In this document: piece by piece, positions 19,510 through 28,415 of the stretch
Layout: every line of letters starts with the position of its first letter
How positions within the stretch are numbered: the stretch's first letter is position 1
Source: Enterobacterales bacterium
Lineage (GTDB): Bacteria > Pseudomonadota > Gammaproteobacteria > Enterobacterales > Kangiellaceae
Direction: 5' to 3'
Assembly (NCBI GenBank): GCA_030949565.1
Contig: JAUZSK010000089.1
Coordinates: 1 to 50,740 of the forward strand
DNA length: 50,740 bases
Made by a program: the position numbers and the translations under genes
Notes under the pieces: generated by a model
The model's database searches: none
Seen by the model: the letters and a program-made list of their open reading frames with translations, nothing else
What the model was told of the DNA's origin: nothing

Positions 19510-20883
19510 ATGGATTTTAATATCGTGCCAACCAGTCAGTCTATTCCTGTCACCAAGGGCTTCGCTATTGCTGCTGATTGGATTATCCCAATGCAACAAG
19601 CACCTCATTCAAATCAAGCCAATAATTATTTAGAAAAGTCTGCTGTGGTAGTTGAAAATGATCTGATCGTCGATGTTATCGAACAAACGCAATTACAAAC
19701 GCTCTATCCCGGCATCAGCGTCAATCAGCTAGGTGCCAGCCTCTTACTACCCGGCTTCGTTAATGCGCATTGTCACGCTGCTATGAGCCTATTACGAGGA
19801 GTGGCCGATGACAGTTCGCTAAATGACTGGCTAAACCAGCACATTTGGCCGCTGGAATCACAGTGGGTAGATAATGACTTTGTTTATGAAGGTAGCCAGC
19901 TAGCCATTGCAGAAATGCTGTTGGGCGGTACAAGCTGTTTTCAGGATAGTTATCTTATGCCTGACCAAGTGGCTAAGGCTTGTCAACAAAGCGGAATCAG
20001 GTCTAATATTGGCTTGATGGTGGTTGAATCGTCTAATCAGTGGGCACAAAATGCTGACGAATGCATTGATAAGGGTCTTAAGGTTTTTGACCAATACAAA
20101 CACAACAGTCGATTAAGCTTTAGTTTTGCCCCTCACTCCATCAGTAAGATATCATCAGAGGCGCTACAACGCCTATTGACTCTTAGCAATGAGTTGTCAC
20201 TACCCATTGTGATGCATTTACACGAAACCGCACAAGAAATCACTCAGCATCAGCACCAATACCAGCGGTCACCACTTGAAAGCCTGCAGCAACTAGGGCT
20301 ACTCAGTCCGCTGTTTAATGCCGTGCACATGACCCAAATTAGCCAAAAAGACCAACAGCTCCTAAAGCAGTTCGGCTGCCATGTGGTTCACTGCCCTCAG
20401 TCAAACATGAAACTAGGCAGTGGTATTTGCCCAGTCACTGAACTGTTACAACAGGAGATTAACCTGGCGCTAGGAACTGACGGAGCTGCCAGTAATAATA
20501 GCCTCGATATGTTGTCTGAAATAAAGGCTGCTACACTTCTAGCCAAATTAGCCAGTGGACAATCCAATCAAGTTAGTGCCTATCAAATACTTTATGCAGC
20601 CACCATGGGTGGCGCTAAAGCCCTCGGTTTAGATAATACTATTGGCTCTTTAGAAAAAGGTAAGCAAGCTGATATTTTGGCTTTGGATATGAATCATATT
20701 GAAACCATGCCTTTGTATGATCCTATTTCTCAACTGGTTTATTCAGCCAGTCGCAAACAAGTACAACATCTATGGGTGGCAGGACAAGCATTGGTTAAAG
20801 ATGGCCAACTCACCCAATTAAATAATCAACAATTAATTGCTCAAGCCAAACAATGGCAACAAAAAATAAAAGGTAGCTTCTAA
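19510..20883 (+). CDS. mtaD: 5-methylthioadenosine/S-adenosylhomocysteine deaminase
   Basis: This is an amidohydrolase of the TRZ/ATZ family, 457 residues, expected to deaminate S-adenosylhomocysteine and methylthioadenosine. Metal ligands are visible in NAHCHAAMSLLRG (HxH), LHLHE, NAVHMT and LGTDGAASNN (final Asp). The C-terminus returns to the composite beta-sandwich (GSLEKGKQADI). It overlaps ubiG by one base (TAATG). The mtaD-ubiG pair is known in pseudomonads and relatives and links SAH removal to a SAM-dependent methyltransferase. Chlorohydrolase-like enzymes share the fold, but the neighbour supports this call. Confidence 0.9.
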   Translation: MDFNIVPTSQSIPVTKGFAIAADWIIPMQQAPHSNQANNYLEKSAVVVENDLIVDVIEQTQLQTLYPGISVNQLGASLLLPGFVNAHCHAAMSLLRGVADDSSLNDWLNQHIWPLESQWVDNDFVYEGSQLAIAEMLLGGTSCFQDSYLMPDQVAKACQQSGIRSNIGLMVVESSNQWAQNADECIDKGLKVFDQYKHNSRLSFSFAPHSISKISSEALQRLLTLSNELSLPIVMHLHETAQEITQHQHQYQRSPLESLQQLGLLSPLFNAVHMTQISQKDQQLLKQFGCHVVHCPQSNMKLGSGICPVTELLQQEINLALGTDGAASNNSLDMLSEIKAATLLAKLASGQSNQVSAYQILYAATMGGAKALGLDNTIGSLEKGKQADILALDMNHIETMPLYDPISQLVYSASRKQVQHLWVAGQALVKDGQLTQLNNQQLIAQAKQWQQKIKGSF

Positions 20884-21596
20884 TGACCGCTGCAATCAAC
20901 GTCGATCCCGCTGAAATTAAAAAATTCTCAGATTTAGCCTCACGCTGGTGGGATAAAGAAAGTGAGTTTAAACCTCTGCATCAGATCAACCCCTTACGTC
21001 TTGATTATATATCGGATCATGCCGCTGGTTTAGCCTGTAAAAAAATCATTGATGTCGGTTGCGGTGGCGGTATTCTTGCCGATTCCATGGCACAAAAACA
21101 AGCCATTGTCACAGCAATTGATATGGGTGACGCACCCTTATCGGTGGCTAAACTGCATCAACTAGAAAGTGGCCAAGATGTTGATTATCAAAAATCAACG
21201 GCAGAAGATTTTGCTCAATCTCACAGCGCTCAATTTGATATTGTAACCTGTATGGAGATGATGGAACACGTGCCTGATCCTAGCTCTATTGTAAACGCTT
21301 TAAGCCAATTGGTTAAACCAGGAGGCGATATTTTTGTCTCTACTATTAACCGAAGTGTCAGTGCTTTTTTAGGTGCTATAGTAGCTGCTGAATACCTGCT
21401 GAAACTTCTTCCAAAAGGCACGCATCAATACAAAAAATTTATTCGCCCATCGGAGATCGCCAATTGGGCTAGACAGGCTGAACTTGAGTTAATTGATATG
21501 GCCGGTATGCACTACAATCCCTTAACCAAAAATTATTCCTTAGCGCCCGGTGTCAAAATAAATTACCTGATGCACTTTAAACGTTTAAATGGCTAA
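20883..21596 (+). CDS. ubiG: Ubiquinone biosynthesis O-methyltransferase UbiG
   Basis: UbiG carries out both O-methylations in ubiquinone synthesis using SAM. The 237-residue protein begins with the family signature FSDLASRWWDKESEFKPLH, then the SAM-binding IIDVGCGGGILADSMA, ATAEDF-like STAEDFAQ, EMMEHVPDP and STINRS. The start overlaps the mtaD stop (TAATG), so translation is probably coupled. Confidence 0.97.
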   Translation: MTAAINVDPAEIKKFSDLASRWWDKESEFKPLHQINPLRLDYISDHAAGLACKKIIDVGCGGGILADSMAQKQAIVTAIDMGDAPLSVAKLHQLESGQDVDYQKSTAEDFAQSHSAQFDIVTCMEMMEHVPDPSSIVNALSQLVKPGGDIFVSTINRSVSAFLGAIVAAEYLLKLLPKGTHQYKKFIRPSEIANWARQAELELIDMAGMHYNPLTKNYSLAPGVKINYLMHFKRLNG

Positions 21597-21621
21597 ACGA
21601 GCAAACAATTAACTTAGAAAT

Positions 21622-23706
21622 CTAGCTCTTTGCGTTACAATCAACTTGCTGCCATAGGATGCAAAATGCCACACCTGAATCATCCTGTAAATTCTCAACT
21701 TTGACCTTGGCCTGATGAAACTCAGCAATTAATTTGACAACATAAAGCCCTAAACCTAGATTGTTGCCGGTTGACTGCTGTTTGTTCCGAATAGAGACCA
21801 GAGAATGAAAGATCCTCTTACGATTCTTTTTATCAATGGTTGGACCTTTGTTGATGACCTTTAAGCAAACCAGTTTATCTTTTTGTTCAGCTGAAATAAC
21901 AATCGGACTGCTAGGGTCACAAAAACTCATTGCATTAGAAATCAGTTTGTCCAGCATTTCCGCAAAAAGATCTGGAGCAATATTTTGTGATTTATCTAAT
22001 TGATTAATTGATAATTTAAAGCTGTAATCTTTAAAAGATGATTGGTAACTTGATATAACTTGAGTCAAAAACTGTACAAAATTAACTTTTTCAAGACTCG
22101 CGGTCTGCATCGCGTCTTTAACCCCTGAGGCTTGCTTCATTCGATTGATGATATCTCCTAACCGCTGATTACCATCCAAAGCACGTTGGATAATTATACG
22201 GTCTTCGGCATCATTACAACTTATTAAAAGGTTATCCAAGGATGAACGCACAATCGCAATGGGCGTTCGTAATTCATGCGATAGGCGAGAGGCTAGCTTT
22301 TCTAAGTGGTCATTATAATCATAAAGGCGTGAACCCATTTGGTAAAAAGCAGCATAGAGATCATCAATTTCGTCACCTTGTAAATCTTCAATTTGTAACG
22401 GTTCTTTCATGCGCCCTTGTTGATCAACCACCTGATCAATAGATGACTTTAGATGCTGAATACGACTGACCATTCTTGAAACATACCAATAGACTAAAAA
22501 GATCACTAAAAGGAAAATAGCGAGGGCCACCGCAAACATATTGAGAAGTGCTTTTTTCTGTAGCAATTGCACCTTAGCAACGTTTTCCTCCAATAATAAA
22601 ACACCAAGAACCTCGCCATTATTTTTAATTGGATAACTCGCGATAGCCACCGCTTGATCAGAATTTTTGTAGCGCTCAACAAAAGTCGAAGCCTGCCCCC
22701 TTTGCGCCCGATAGATTTGCACCGAATCAAGATGTAGAGCATTGGCCCGTCGGTCTATCAGCGCCTTAGCTGGCGCTGCTAGCAACCATTGTAGAATCGG
22801 GTTACTGCTGACTTTAGTTGAACTAAGCCCTAATTTACCTTGCGATGTTAGCACTCGACCCTGTCGGTCAAGTATCCAAATGCGCTGCGCTTTTTTAAGT
22901 GCTAAATGTTTAGAGAAATTGATTATTTTCTGTGAAGGCCAAACCAAAGGGTTCATAGCATAACGTCCACTAGAGTTTATCGACTGGTAATTTTTCTGCC
23001 GCTCTCGATCGACGTTCTTGTGGGTGACTTTCAATAATTGCGGTTTTATCCCCGATGGAAACTTAATCTCAATTGAGTAGCCATTATTGGTAGCAATCCA
23101 ACTTGCTTTATATCGCCAATCAATTTTCATTGCGTGATTATTTTTAACTAACACAGAAACATTGCCCGAAATGGTTGGTGATAAATAGATACTTTGTATT
23201 TGGGTATCCTTTGGCTTCAATCCTAGCGTTTCAAAGTCAATTTGTAAGCCATCGGCCAGCCCCTGAACTTGAGCATTTTTATAAATTAAATGAGGATCAT
23301 TTATTTGAATTGACAAAAATAAATGACGTTCAAGGTTGCCAAGCAACAAACCCATAGAGTGATTTTTGGTATTAAAATACTGTCGATGCTTTTCAAAATC
23401 GACCCATTCCTCAAAGTAACCATCTAACTCAAAATTTTCATTAAGCGGGAAAACAAACAACTCCTTACTGCTGGACTTATTCTTTTCTGGTAGTAGGCTA
23501 TCATAAAACCATTTTTCATTTTGCGACAATTGCTCTGCAAGCATTTTAGAGGAAAGCAATAAGCTTGATTTAAGTTGCTCAAAAAGAGCGTTTTCGATTT
23601 CTTTGAGTAAACCAATGGAGGCCAAAGGTATTAGTAGAATCAATAATAAAATCGATAAAAATTTACTTTTTAGATTCCAACTAGAGGGGCTAAATAATTT
23701 AATCAC
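21622..23706 (-). CDS. pdsS: Sensor histidine kinase PdsS of the proteobacterial dedicated sortase system
   Basis: This is a 694-residue membrane histidine kinase. Membrane segments are near residues 15-32 and 388-410, with a large periplasmic region between them that contains the family mark LDGYFEEW. HAMP-like and dimerisation regions follow, with the phospho-His in RLSHELRTPIAIV (His477). The ATPase N box is KLISNAMSF and the G box NNLGLGLYV. Length and architecture match the kinase family that co-occurs with class GN sortases (pdsS). It overlaps pdsR by 8 bases and converges on ubiG. It probably controls surface or envelope genes; its signal is unknown. Confidence 0.85.
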   Translation of the reverse strand: MIKLFSPSSWNLKSKFLSILLLILLIPLASIGLLKEIENALFEQLKSSLLLSSKMLAEQLSQNEKWFYDSLLPEKNKSSSKELFVFPLNENFELDGYFEEWVDFEKHRQYFNTKNHSMGLLLGNLERHLFLSIQINDPHLIYKNAQVQGLADGLQIDFETLGLKPKDTQIQSIYLSPTISGNVSVLVKNNHAMKIDWRYKASWIATNNGYSIEIKFPSGIKPQLLKVTHKNVDRERQKNYQSINSSGRYAMNPLVWPSQKIINFSKHLALKKAQRIWILDRQGRVLTSQGKLGLSSTKVSSNPILQWLLAAPAKALIDRRANALHLDSVQIYRAQRGQASTFVERYKNSDQAVAIASYPIKNNGEVLGVLLLEENVAKVQLLQKKALLNMFAVALAIFLLVIFLVYWYVSRMVSRIQHLKSSIDQVVDQQGRMKEPLQIEDLQGDEIDDLYAAFYQMGSRLYDYNDHLEKLASRLSHELRTPIAIVRSSLDNLLISCNDAEDRIIIQRALDGNQRLGDIINRMKQASGVKDAMQTASLEKVNFVQFLTQVISSYQSSFKDYSFKLSINQLDKSQNIAPDLFAEMLDKLISNAMSFCDPSSPIVISAEQKDKLVCLKVINKGPTIDKKNRKRIFHSLVSIRNKQQSTGNNLGLGLYVVKLIAEFHQAKVKVENLQDDSGVAFCILWQQVDCNAKS

Positions 23707-24397
23707 GGGGTTTCCAGCGATAACCCATACCGTAGACAGTTTCTATCTGCTCAAAATCCTTTTCTAACGCAATAATTTTTTTGCGTAATCGTTTAATATG
23801 CGATGTTACCGTACTATCATCGACTACCGCTTTAGCCGCTTCCATCAGTTGTTCTCGTGTTTTGACATGGCCGGGGTTTTTCGCCAGAGCATTTAAAATC
23901 CAGAATTCAGTGAGAGTAATATCCAGCGGTGCATTGCGCCAGCTGGCAGTAAAGCGGTTTAGGTCGAGTTTTAGTGCATCCACTTCAACAAAGGCTTCTT
24001 CCTGCTGTAAACCTTTTTCAAGCGCATTAATTCGTCGAAACAAAGCGGCAATTCGTGCCAAAATTTGAGTCAGGCTTATATCCTTGGTCAAATAATCATC
24101 GGCCCCAAGACGTAAACCAGAAATAGTATCCAGTTCACTATCCAGTGCGGTAAGAAATATAATAGGCAGACTGCTTGATTTGGCCCGCAAAAAACGGCAA
24201 ATTTCAAATCCACCTTCCGGCTCATCACCCAGGCCGACATCTAAAATTGCAAGGTCCGGCAAGCGAGTCTCAAATGCATTTAAAGCATCCTGTTTGCAAT
24301 CATATATATAGACCTCGTAGCCCTGCTTACGCAAAGAGGATGCGTAGTTTTCACTAATCGCTTTTTCATCCTCTACTAATGCTATTCGTTTTGCCAT
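23699..24397 (-). CDS. pdsR: Response regulator PdsR (OmpR type)
   Basis: This is a 232-residue two-domain regulator. The receiver has the acidic pair VEDE, phospho-acceptor Asp53 in LAILDVGLGD, the conserved Thr in FLTALDSE and Lys105 in DDYLTKD. The C-terminal winged helix carries TREQLMEAAKAVVDDSTVTSHIKRLRKKI and a final YGMGYRW, all normal for OmpR-type DNA binding. The stop overlaps the pdsS start, so the two form one operon and partner pair. The neighbourhood with pdsO supports the dedicated sortase system assignment. Confidence 0.87.
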   Translation of the reverse strand: MAKRIALVEDEKAISENYASSLRKQGYEVYIYDCKQDALNAFETRLPDLAILDVGLGDEPEGGFEICRFLRAKSSSLPIIFLTALDSELDTISGLRLGADDYLTKDISLTQILARIAALFRRINALEKGLQQEEAFVEVDALKLDLNRFTASWRNAPLDITLTEFWILNALAKNPGHVKTREQLMEAAKAVVDDSTVTSHIKRLRKKIIALEKDFEQIETVYGMGYRWKPRD

Positions 24398-24777
24398 GAT
24401 TAATTCCTAGATAGTTATTAGTGTTTAATTATATTGCGCTAGCCCTAGTCTGATTATCGCATGATTAACAGATTTGATTCCAATTCAAGGTGGTCCTATG
24501 GCCAAATGCCATAATTTTGCCACATTTCATCCTCAATACAACCTTTTCTATCCATTCGCCTGCCTGATTGTTGCGGTTTAATAGCACTGTGGACGGACAA
24601 GAGCAAACAATGACGCTAGTTTTACTTAAATCCTCTACTCTCTGCCCGAGAAGCCAAGGATGATAAACCGCCAAGGATGGCCAACTAAATGATTAAGATT
24701 TTTATTAAGTAAGCAGTTAACAATTTTTACTAACGATATATACAAACGATTTTAAATTAAACTAAAGAGGAACTATC
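24398..24777. other. 380-base gap between pdsR and pdsO, where sortase genes are usual
   Basis: No intact gene is present. A 69-codon minus-strand frame (24465-24674) starts with TTG and has no clear homology. When the three minus frames are read together, fragments such as KILIILAILGGLSSL (hydrophobic), KLASLFALV, EDEMW and NVAKLW appear in the order expected for the N-terminal end of a class GN sortase, but broken by stops and shifts. This is weak evidence for a decayed sortase. The sequence is otherwise AT-rich and includes the pdsO leader with SD AAGAGGAA. Confidence 0.35.
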
Positions 24778-25488
24778 ATGAAAAAGACTATTTTAATTAC
24801 CGCACTATTTGCAGCGATTAGCCTAAACAGCCATTCAGCTAATGCTACAGCCAGTAAAGAGCAGAATGTTGGTTTCTTTTCTGGCGCTATCGCAGGATTT
24901 GGCGTCGCTGGCCCCATAGGTTTTATTTTTGGCGGTGCTGCCGGTGCTTTATTAGGCAATCAAGTTGAAAAAGCGAACCAATTAGAGGGTGCTAAACAAG
25001 CCATCCTAAACCTAGAGCAAGCGAATGCTCAACTTGAAGCACAGCTTTCAGCGGCTAAACTACCGGCTACGCAATCCGATGCTGAAGATCTAACGCTACA
25101 AACACCGATGATGATGCAAGGCTTAACCTTAAATTTAATGTTTGTAACGGATTCAGCAAATCTCAGCACTGAAGACCATAAGGTGATCATTAGAATTTCA
25201 AAACTACTCCAACAATACCCTGAACTAAAAATAAGATTAGATGGTTATGCCGATCCTCGTGGTGAAGAGAATTACAATCAGACGTTATCTGAAAGCCGAG
25301 CAATAAACGTACAACAGGCTTTCCAAAGCAATGGTATTAACTCTGACCGTCTCATTGTTATCGCACATGGCGAGTCACAAACTGAGGTTGATATCGAAGA
25401 CCAAGATGCTTTAGCCATGGAACGAAGAGTGAGCATTAATTTTATCACTAGCGAAATCCCTTCAGTTGCTCAAAACTCTCACTATTAA
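24778..25488 (+). CDS. pdsO: PdsO, OmpA-family protein of the dedicated sortase system
   Basis: The 236-residue envelope protein begins with a signal peptide (MKKTILITALFAAISLNSHS, then ANA). A glycine-zipper segment (SGAIAGFGVAGPIGFIFGG) and a short coiled coil (QAILNLEQANAQLEAQLSAA) follow. The C-terminal half is an OmpA-like peptidoglycan-binding domain with LDGYADPRGEENYNQTLSESRA and HGES. This matches PdsO, defined by its co-occurrence with pdsR/pdsS. It is divergent from pdsR. Its role is unknown; a peptidoglycan-anchored sensor or spacer is a guess. Confidence 0.85.
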   Translation: MKKTILITALFAAISLNSHSANATASKEQNVGFFSGAIAGFGVAGPIGFIFGGAAGALLGNQVEKANQLEGAKQAILNLEQANAQLEAQLSAAKLPATQSDAEDLTLQTPMMMQGLTLNLMFVTDSANLSTEDHKVIIRISKLLQQYPELKIRLDGYADPRGEENYNQTLSESRAINVQQAFQSNGINSDRLIVIAHGESQTEVDIEDQDALAMERRVSINFITSEIPSVAQNSHY

Positions 25489-25555
25489 TCAACCTTAACC
25501 ACTGAGATAATCGCTAGGGTAAGCTAAAACCAAGCGATTAACTTGCCTAAAACAC

Positions 25556-25592
25556 AAAGCCCTAATCCTAGTCTGCTACTTTTAGGGCTTTT
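25556..25592 (+). terminator. Terminator after pdsO
   Basis: AAGCCCTAA (25557-25565) pairs with TTAGGGCTT (25582-25590) around a 16-base loop, followed by TT. The remaining bases to 25812 are AT-rich with no recognised feature apart from the GAGG ribosome site of the next gene. Confidence 0.75.
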
Positions 25593-25812
25593 CCGTTAGG
25601 CTAAACAAGGCTAGTCTGTTGTATTTGTTATTTATTACCTATCATTCTATTAAAATAGTTTTTTATTACTATATAGTCCTTTGAATTGGGCGCTTTTTGG
25701 ACAAGAATTAACTAGGGAGAAAGCCCTTTATTTAGTGCTTAGTGAGCAACTTTTTGAGCCTTTCGTTGACTAAGTAACTACTCGTTGAAGTCATTATACA
25801 GAGGTGAATAAC

Positions 25813-26106
25813 ATGATGTCAGGACAAATTTCTGCCGAAATCAGCCACTGGTATCGGCCGCTCAATCAAGAGAACCTTTTTGAAGTTGTTTCAATCGATT
25901 ATGACCGTCAAAAAATTGAAATTGAATTTTTTAATGGTGATATTGAAGAAATGGGTTTTAATGGTTGGAAAGTTACAGCACCAATCGAAGTTCAACCACC
26001 ACAAGCTTGGCTTGAAATTTCTAATTTAGAACAAGATGATCCTGCGTTCAATGCCTATGCATTGAGTGAAGCAATTAAACAAGGCAAAGCTAAATTAGCA
26101 AATTAA
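25813..26106 (+). CDS. Small DUF6763-like protein
   Basis: This is a soluble protein of about 97 residues with no signal peptide. It contains WYRPLNQENLFEVVSIDYD, then IEIEFFNGDIEEMGFNGW, then PPQAWLEI. That pattern (a short WY...FEVV strand followed by I-E-x-x-F/Y-x-G-D-x-E-E-x) resembles the DUF6763 family of gammaproteobacteria, whose function is unknown. The start at ATG 25813 is chosen because GAGG (25801-25804) lies eight bases upstream; a GTG at 25804 overlaps that site. It precedes purM but is far from it. Confidence 0.75.
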   Translation: MMSGQISAEISHWYRPLNQENLFEVVSIDYDRQKIEIEFFNGDIEEMGFNGWKVTAPIEVQPPQAWLEISNLEQDDPAFNAYALSEAIKQGKAKLAN

Positions 26107-26143
26107 ACTTGTGCCGAGAGTCGCATACTTCTCATCAACTGGA

Positions 26144-26440
26144 TCAATCAAGCCATAGATCCCTGGTTTGAATCAAACTTGTTGGGTTTTGATTATCGTC
26201 ATAAAGTCCAATATCCTTCCCTATTTTAGCCTCTGGGTCTTGTCCTAGCTCATTGTTCCAAAGCGTATCAAAATCATTGATGCTTCACCAGATGGAAAAC
26301 TCCATGCTTAGATCATTAGCATGCTTCAACGTTTTAGCCGCATTCGGCATTTTTGTTAAGCCTAATCGCTTTGTTTGGAATACTGAAAATGACTGATTAC
26401 CAAATTTTCGACAATCCACCGATTGATGGTTTTCATTTAA
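26144..26440 (-). pseudogene. Unidentified decayed ORF
   Basis: One minus-strand frame reads like protein for about 95 codons with a single internal stop: RKFGNQSFSVFQTKRLG, KMPNAAKTLKHANDLSMEF, stop, SINDFDTLWNNELGQDPEAK, GKDIGLYDDNQNPTSLI, then QTRDLWLD and stop at 26144. Its composition (acidic, Asn-rich, with Trp) looks coding. I do not recognise the family and no start is clear. It lies in the 540-base gap upstream of purM. The bases 26440-26643 show no further feature. Confidence 0.4.
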
Positions 26441-26643
26441 ACATTAAAATTCTCGATTTCGTTATTAACCCAGTGTAAAATGCGCGTTATATAACTTTGA
26501 ACCTTACTTTTTATCTTTGTTCTCGAGCAATTGCCATAATGACTAGCTTTTTATTCGAGATAGCAGAGAAAACTTATCCGTTCATTGGCCTTTTAAACTT
26601 CGGTCGCTTAAAAAAGCCCAACCGACCACACTAGCAGATCATT

Positions 26644-27690
26644 ATGACAAATTCAAAAAGCCAACCCTTAAGCTACAAAGATGCCGGTGTTGATATTGAA
26701 GCAGGTAATCAACTAGTTGATCGCATCAAGCAAGTGGCAAAAGCCACCCGAAGGCCTGAAGTCTGCTCGAGTTTAGGTGGTTTTGGTGCGATGTTCGCCC
26801 TACCAACCGGTTATAAAGAACCGATCCTAGTCTCCGGTACCGATGGAGCTGGCACAAAACTACGCTTAGCAATTGATTCTGGTATCCATGACAAAGTAGG
26901 CATCGACCTAGTGGCTATGTGCGTTAACGATCTCATTGTACAAGGCGCTGAACCACTGTTTTTTCTAGATTATTACGCGACGGGTAAACTCGATATCGAT
27001 GTCGCTGCCAGTGTAGTAACCGGTATCGGTGAAGGCTGCCAACGGGCTAATTGCGCTTTAATTGGCGGCGAAACAGCCGAAATGCCGGGTATGTACGAGG
27101 GCAAAGATTACGATTTAGCCGGCTTTTGCGTTGGAATTGTCGAAAAAACGGCTATTATCGATGGCTCGCAAGTTGCCTCTGGCGACCAGCTCATAGCCAT
27201 CGCATCGAGCGGCCCTCACTCTAACGGATATTCGCTAATCAGAAAAATCATTGAAGCTTGCCGAGGCTGACCTCAATCAAGAGTTTGAAGGAAAACCTTA
27301 ATCGAAACCCTATTAGAACCCAACTAGAATTTACGTCAAACCAGTGTTAGAACTTTTATAAACTGGGTTGCCATCAAGGCTATATCTCATATTACTGGAG
27401 GTGGCTTGATAGAAAATGTGCCACGCGTGTTACCCGATCATTGTTGTGCTGAAATTGACCTAGCCAGTTGGAATCGCCCTGCTATCTTTGATTGGCTACA
27501 AGATCAAGGACAAGTTGAGTTTAAAGAAATGTACAAAACCTTTAATAATGGTGTAGGAATGCTACTGGTGGTGGATAAAAAAGACTTGGAGAAAAGTATT
27601 GACCTGCTTAATTCACTCGGTGAGCAAGCATGGCATTTAGGTTCAGTCATCGATGCAACAACTCAGCAAGTTAGTTTTATTAACCAATAG
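26644..27690 (+). pseudogene. purM: Phosphoribosylformylglycinamidine cyclo-ligase PurM, four indels
   Basis: PurM makes aminoimidazole ribonucleotide in purine synthesis. The first 208 residues are intact: [29 protein letters not shown], the [12 protein letters not shown] loop and [15 protein letters not shown]. The end is intact too: GGGLIENVPRVLPD and MYKTFNNGVGM. Between about 27258 and 27357 the frame shifts four times: an extra T near 27258, a missing T near 27298, an extra A near 27322 and a missing T near 27354. After these edits the protein reads through LIETLLEPTRIYVKPVLEL and AISHITGGG. The total length (348 codons) equals a normal PurM. Clustered compensating indels in conserved sequence suggest local consensus errors. 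Confidence 0.93.
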
Positions 27691-27720
27691 CCATACAATA
27701 CTTATTAGCTGAAATGTTGC

Positions 27721-28356
27721 ATGAATAAATCAATCGCTATTTTAATCTCTGGTGAAGGTACTAACCTTCAAGCCTTTATTGATGCACAGAAAGAGCAATT
27801 ATTACAAGGCAAAATCGCTGTTGTCATCAGTAACCAACCACAAGCAAAGGGGCTAAAGCGCGCGCAACTGGCAAATATTCCAAGCGACACAATCAACCAT
27901 AAAGATTTTAAAAATAGAGATGAATTTGATTACGCTTTATCCAAAACCATCGACAAGTACCAACCTGATCTCATTGTTCTTGCCGGGTTTATGCGAATAT
28001 TAGGCACACCTTTTGTTACAAAATATCAATCTAAATTAGTGAACATCCACCCGTCTTTATTGCCTAAATTTACAGGGCTGAACACCCATCAAAAAGCATT
28101 AGATGCCAATGAAACTGAACATGGGTGTAGTATTCATTTTGTAACCGATGAATTAGATGGCGGACCGGTATTCGCACAGGCTAAAGTAAAGGTTAGCCAG
28201 CAGGACAATAAGCACACACTGGCCAACAAAGTTCACCAATTAGAGCATCAGCTTTATGTTAAATGTGTCAACCTACTTTTAAGCAACCGGTTAACCCTTA
28301 ACAATCAGAAAGTTTTTTATAATAATGAGCCTCTGATCGGCACTATTGGACTTTAA
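27721..28356 (+). CDS. purN: Phosphoribosylglycinamide formyltransferase PurN
   Basis: PurN transfers a formyl group from 10-formyl-THF to GAR. The 211-residue protein has the phosphate loop ILISGEGTNLQAFI (SGEGTN where SGNGSN is usual), the active-site LVNIHPSLLPKFTGLNTH with catalytic Asn and His, HGCSIHFVTDELDGGPV with the catalytic Asp, and a short C-terminal helix. It follows purM by 30 bases, the standard purMN operon. Confidence 0.96.
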   Translation: MNKSIAILISGEGTNLQAFIDAQKEQLLQGKIAVVISNQPQAKGLKRAQLANIPSDTINHKDFKNRDEFDYALSKTIDKYQPDLIVLAGFMRILGTPFVTKYQSKLVNIHPSLLPKFTGLNTHQKALDANETEHGCSIHFVTDELDGGPVFAQAKVKVSQQDNKHTLANKVHQLEHQLYVKCVNLLLSNRLTLNNQKVFYNNEPLIGTIGL

Positions 28357-28415
28357 ATTAAAGCAGAACCTATTTTAAATATGAGTCACATAATAACAAG
28401 GAATATAAAACTTAT

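Noticed and set aside
24465..24674. 69-codon minus-strand frame as a real gene between pdsR and pdsO
   Set aside because: It starts at TTG without a good ribosome site, and no family is recognised. Mixed-frame resemblance to a sortase is noted only as a weak hint.
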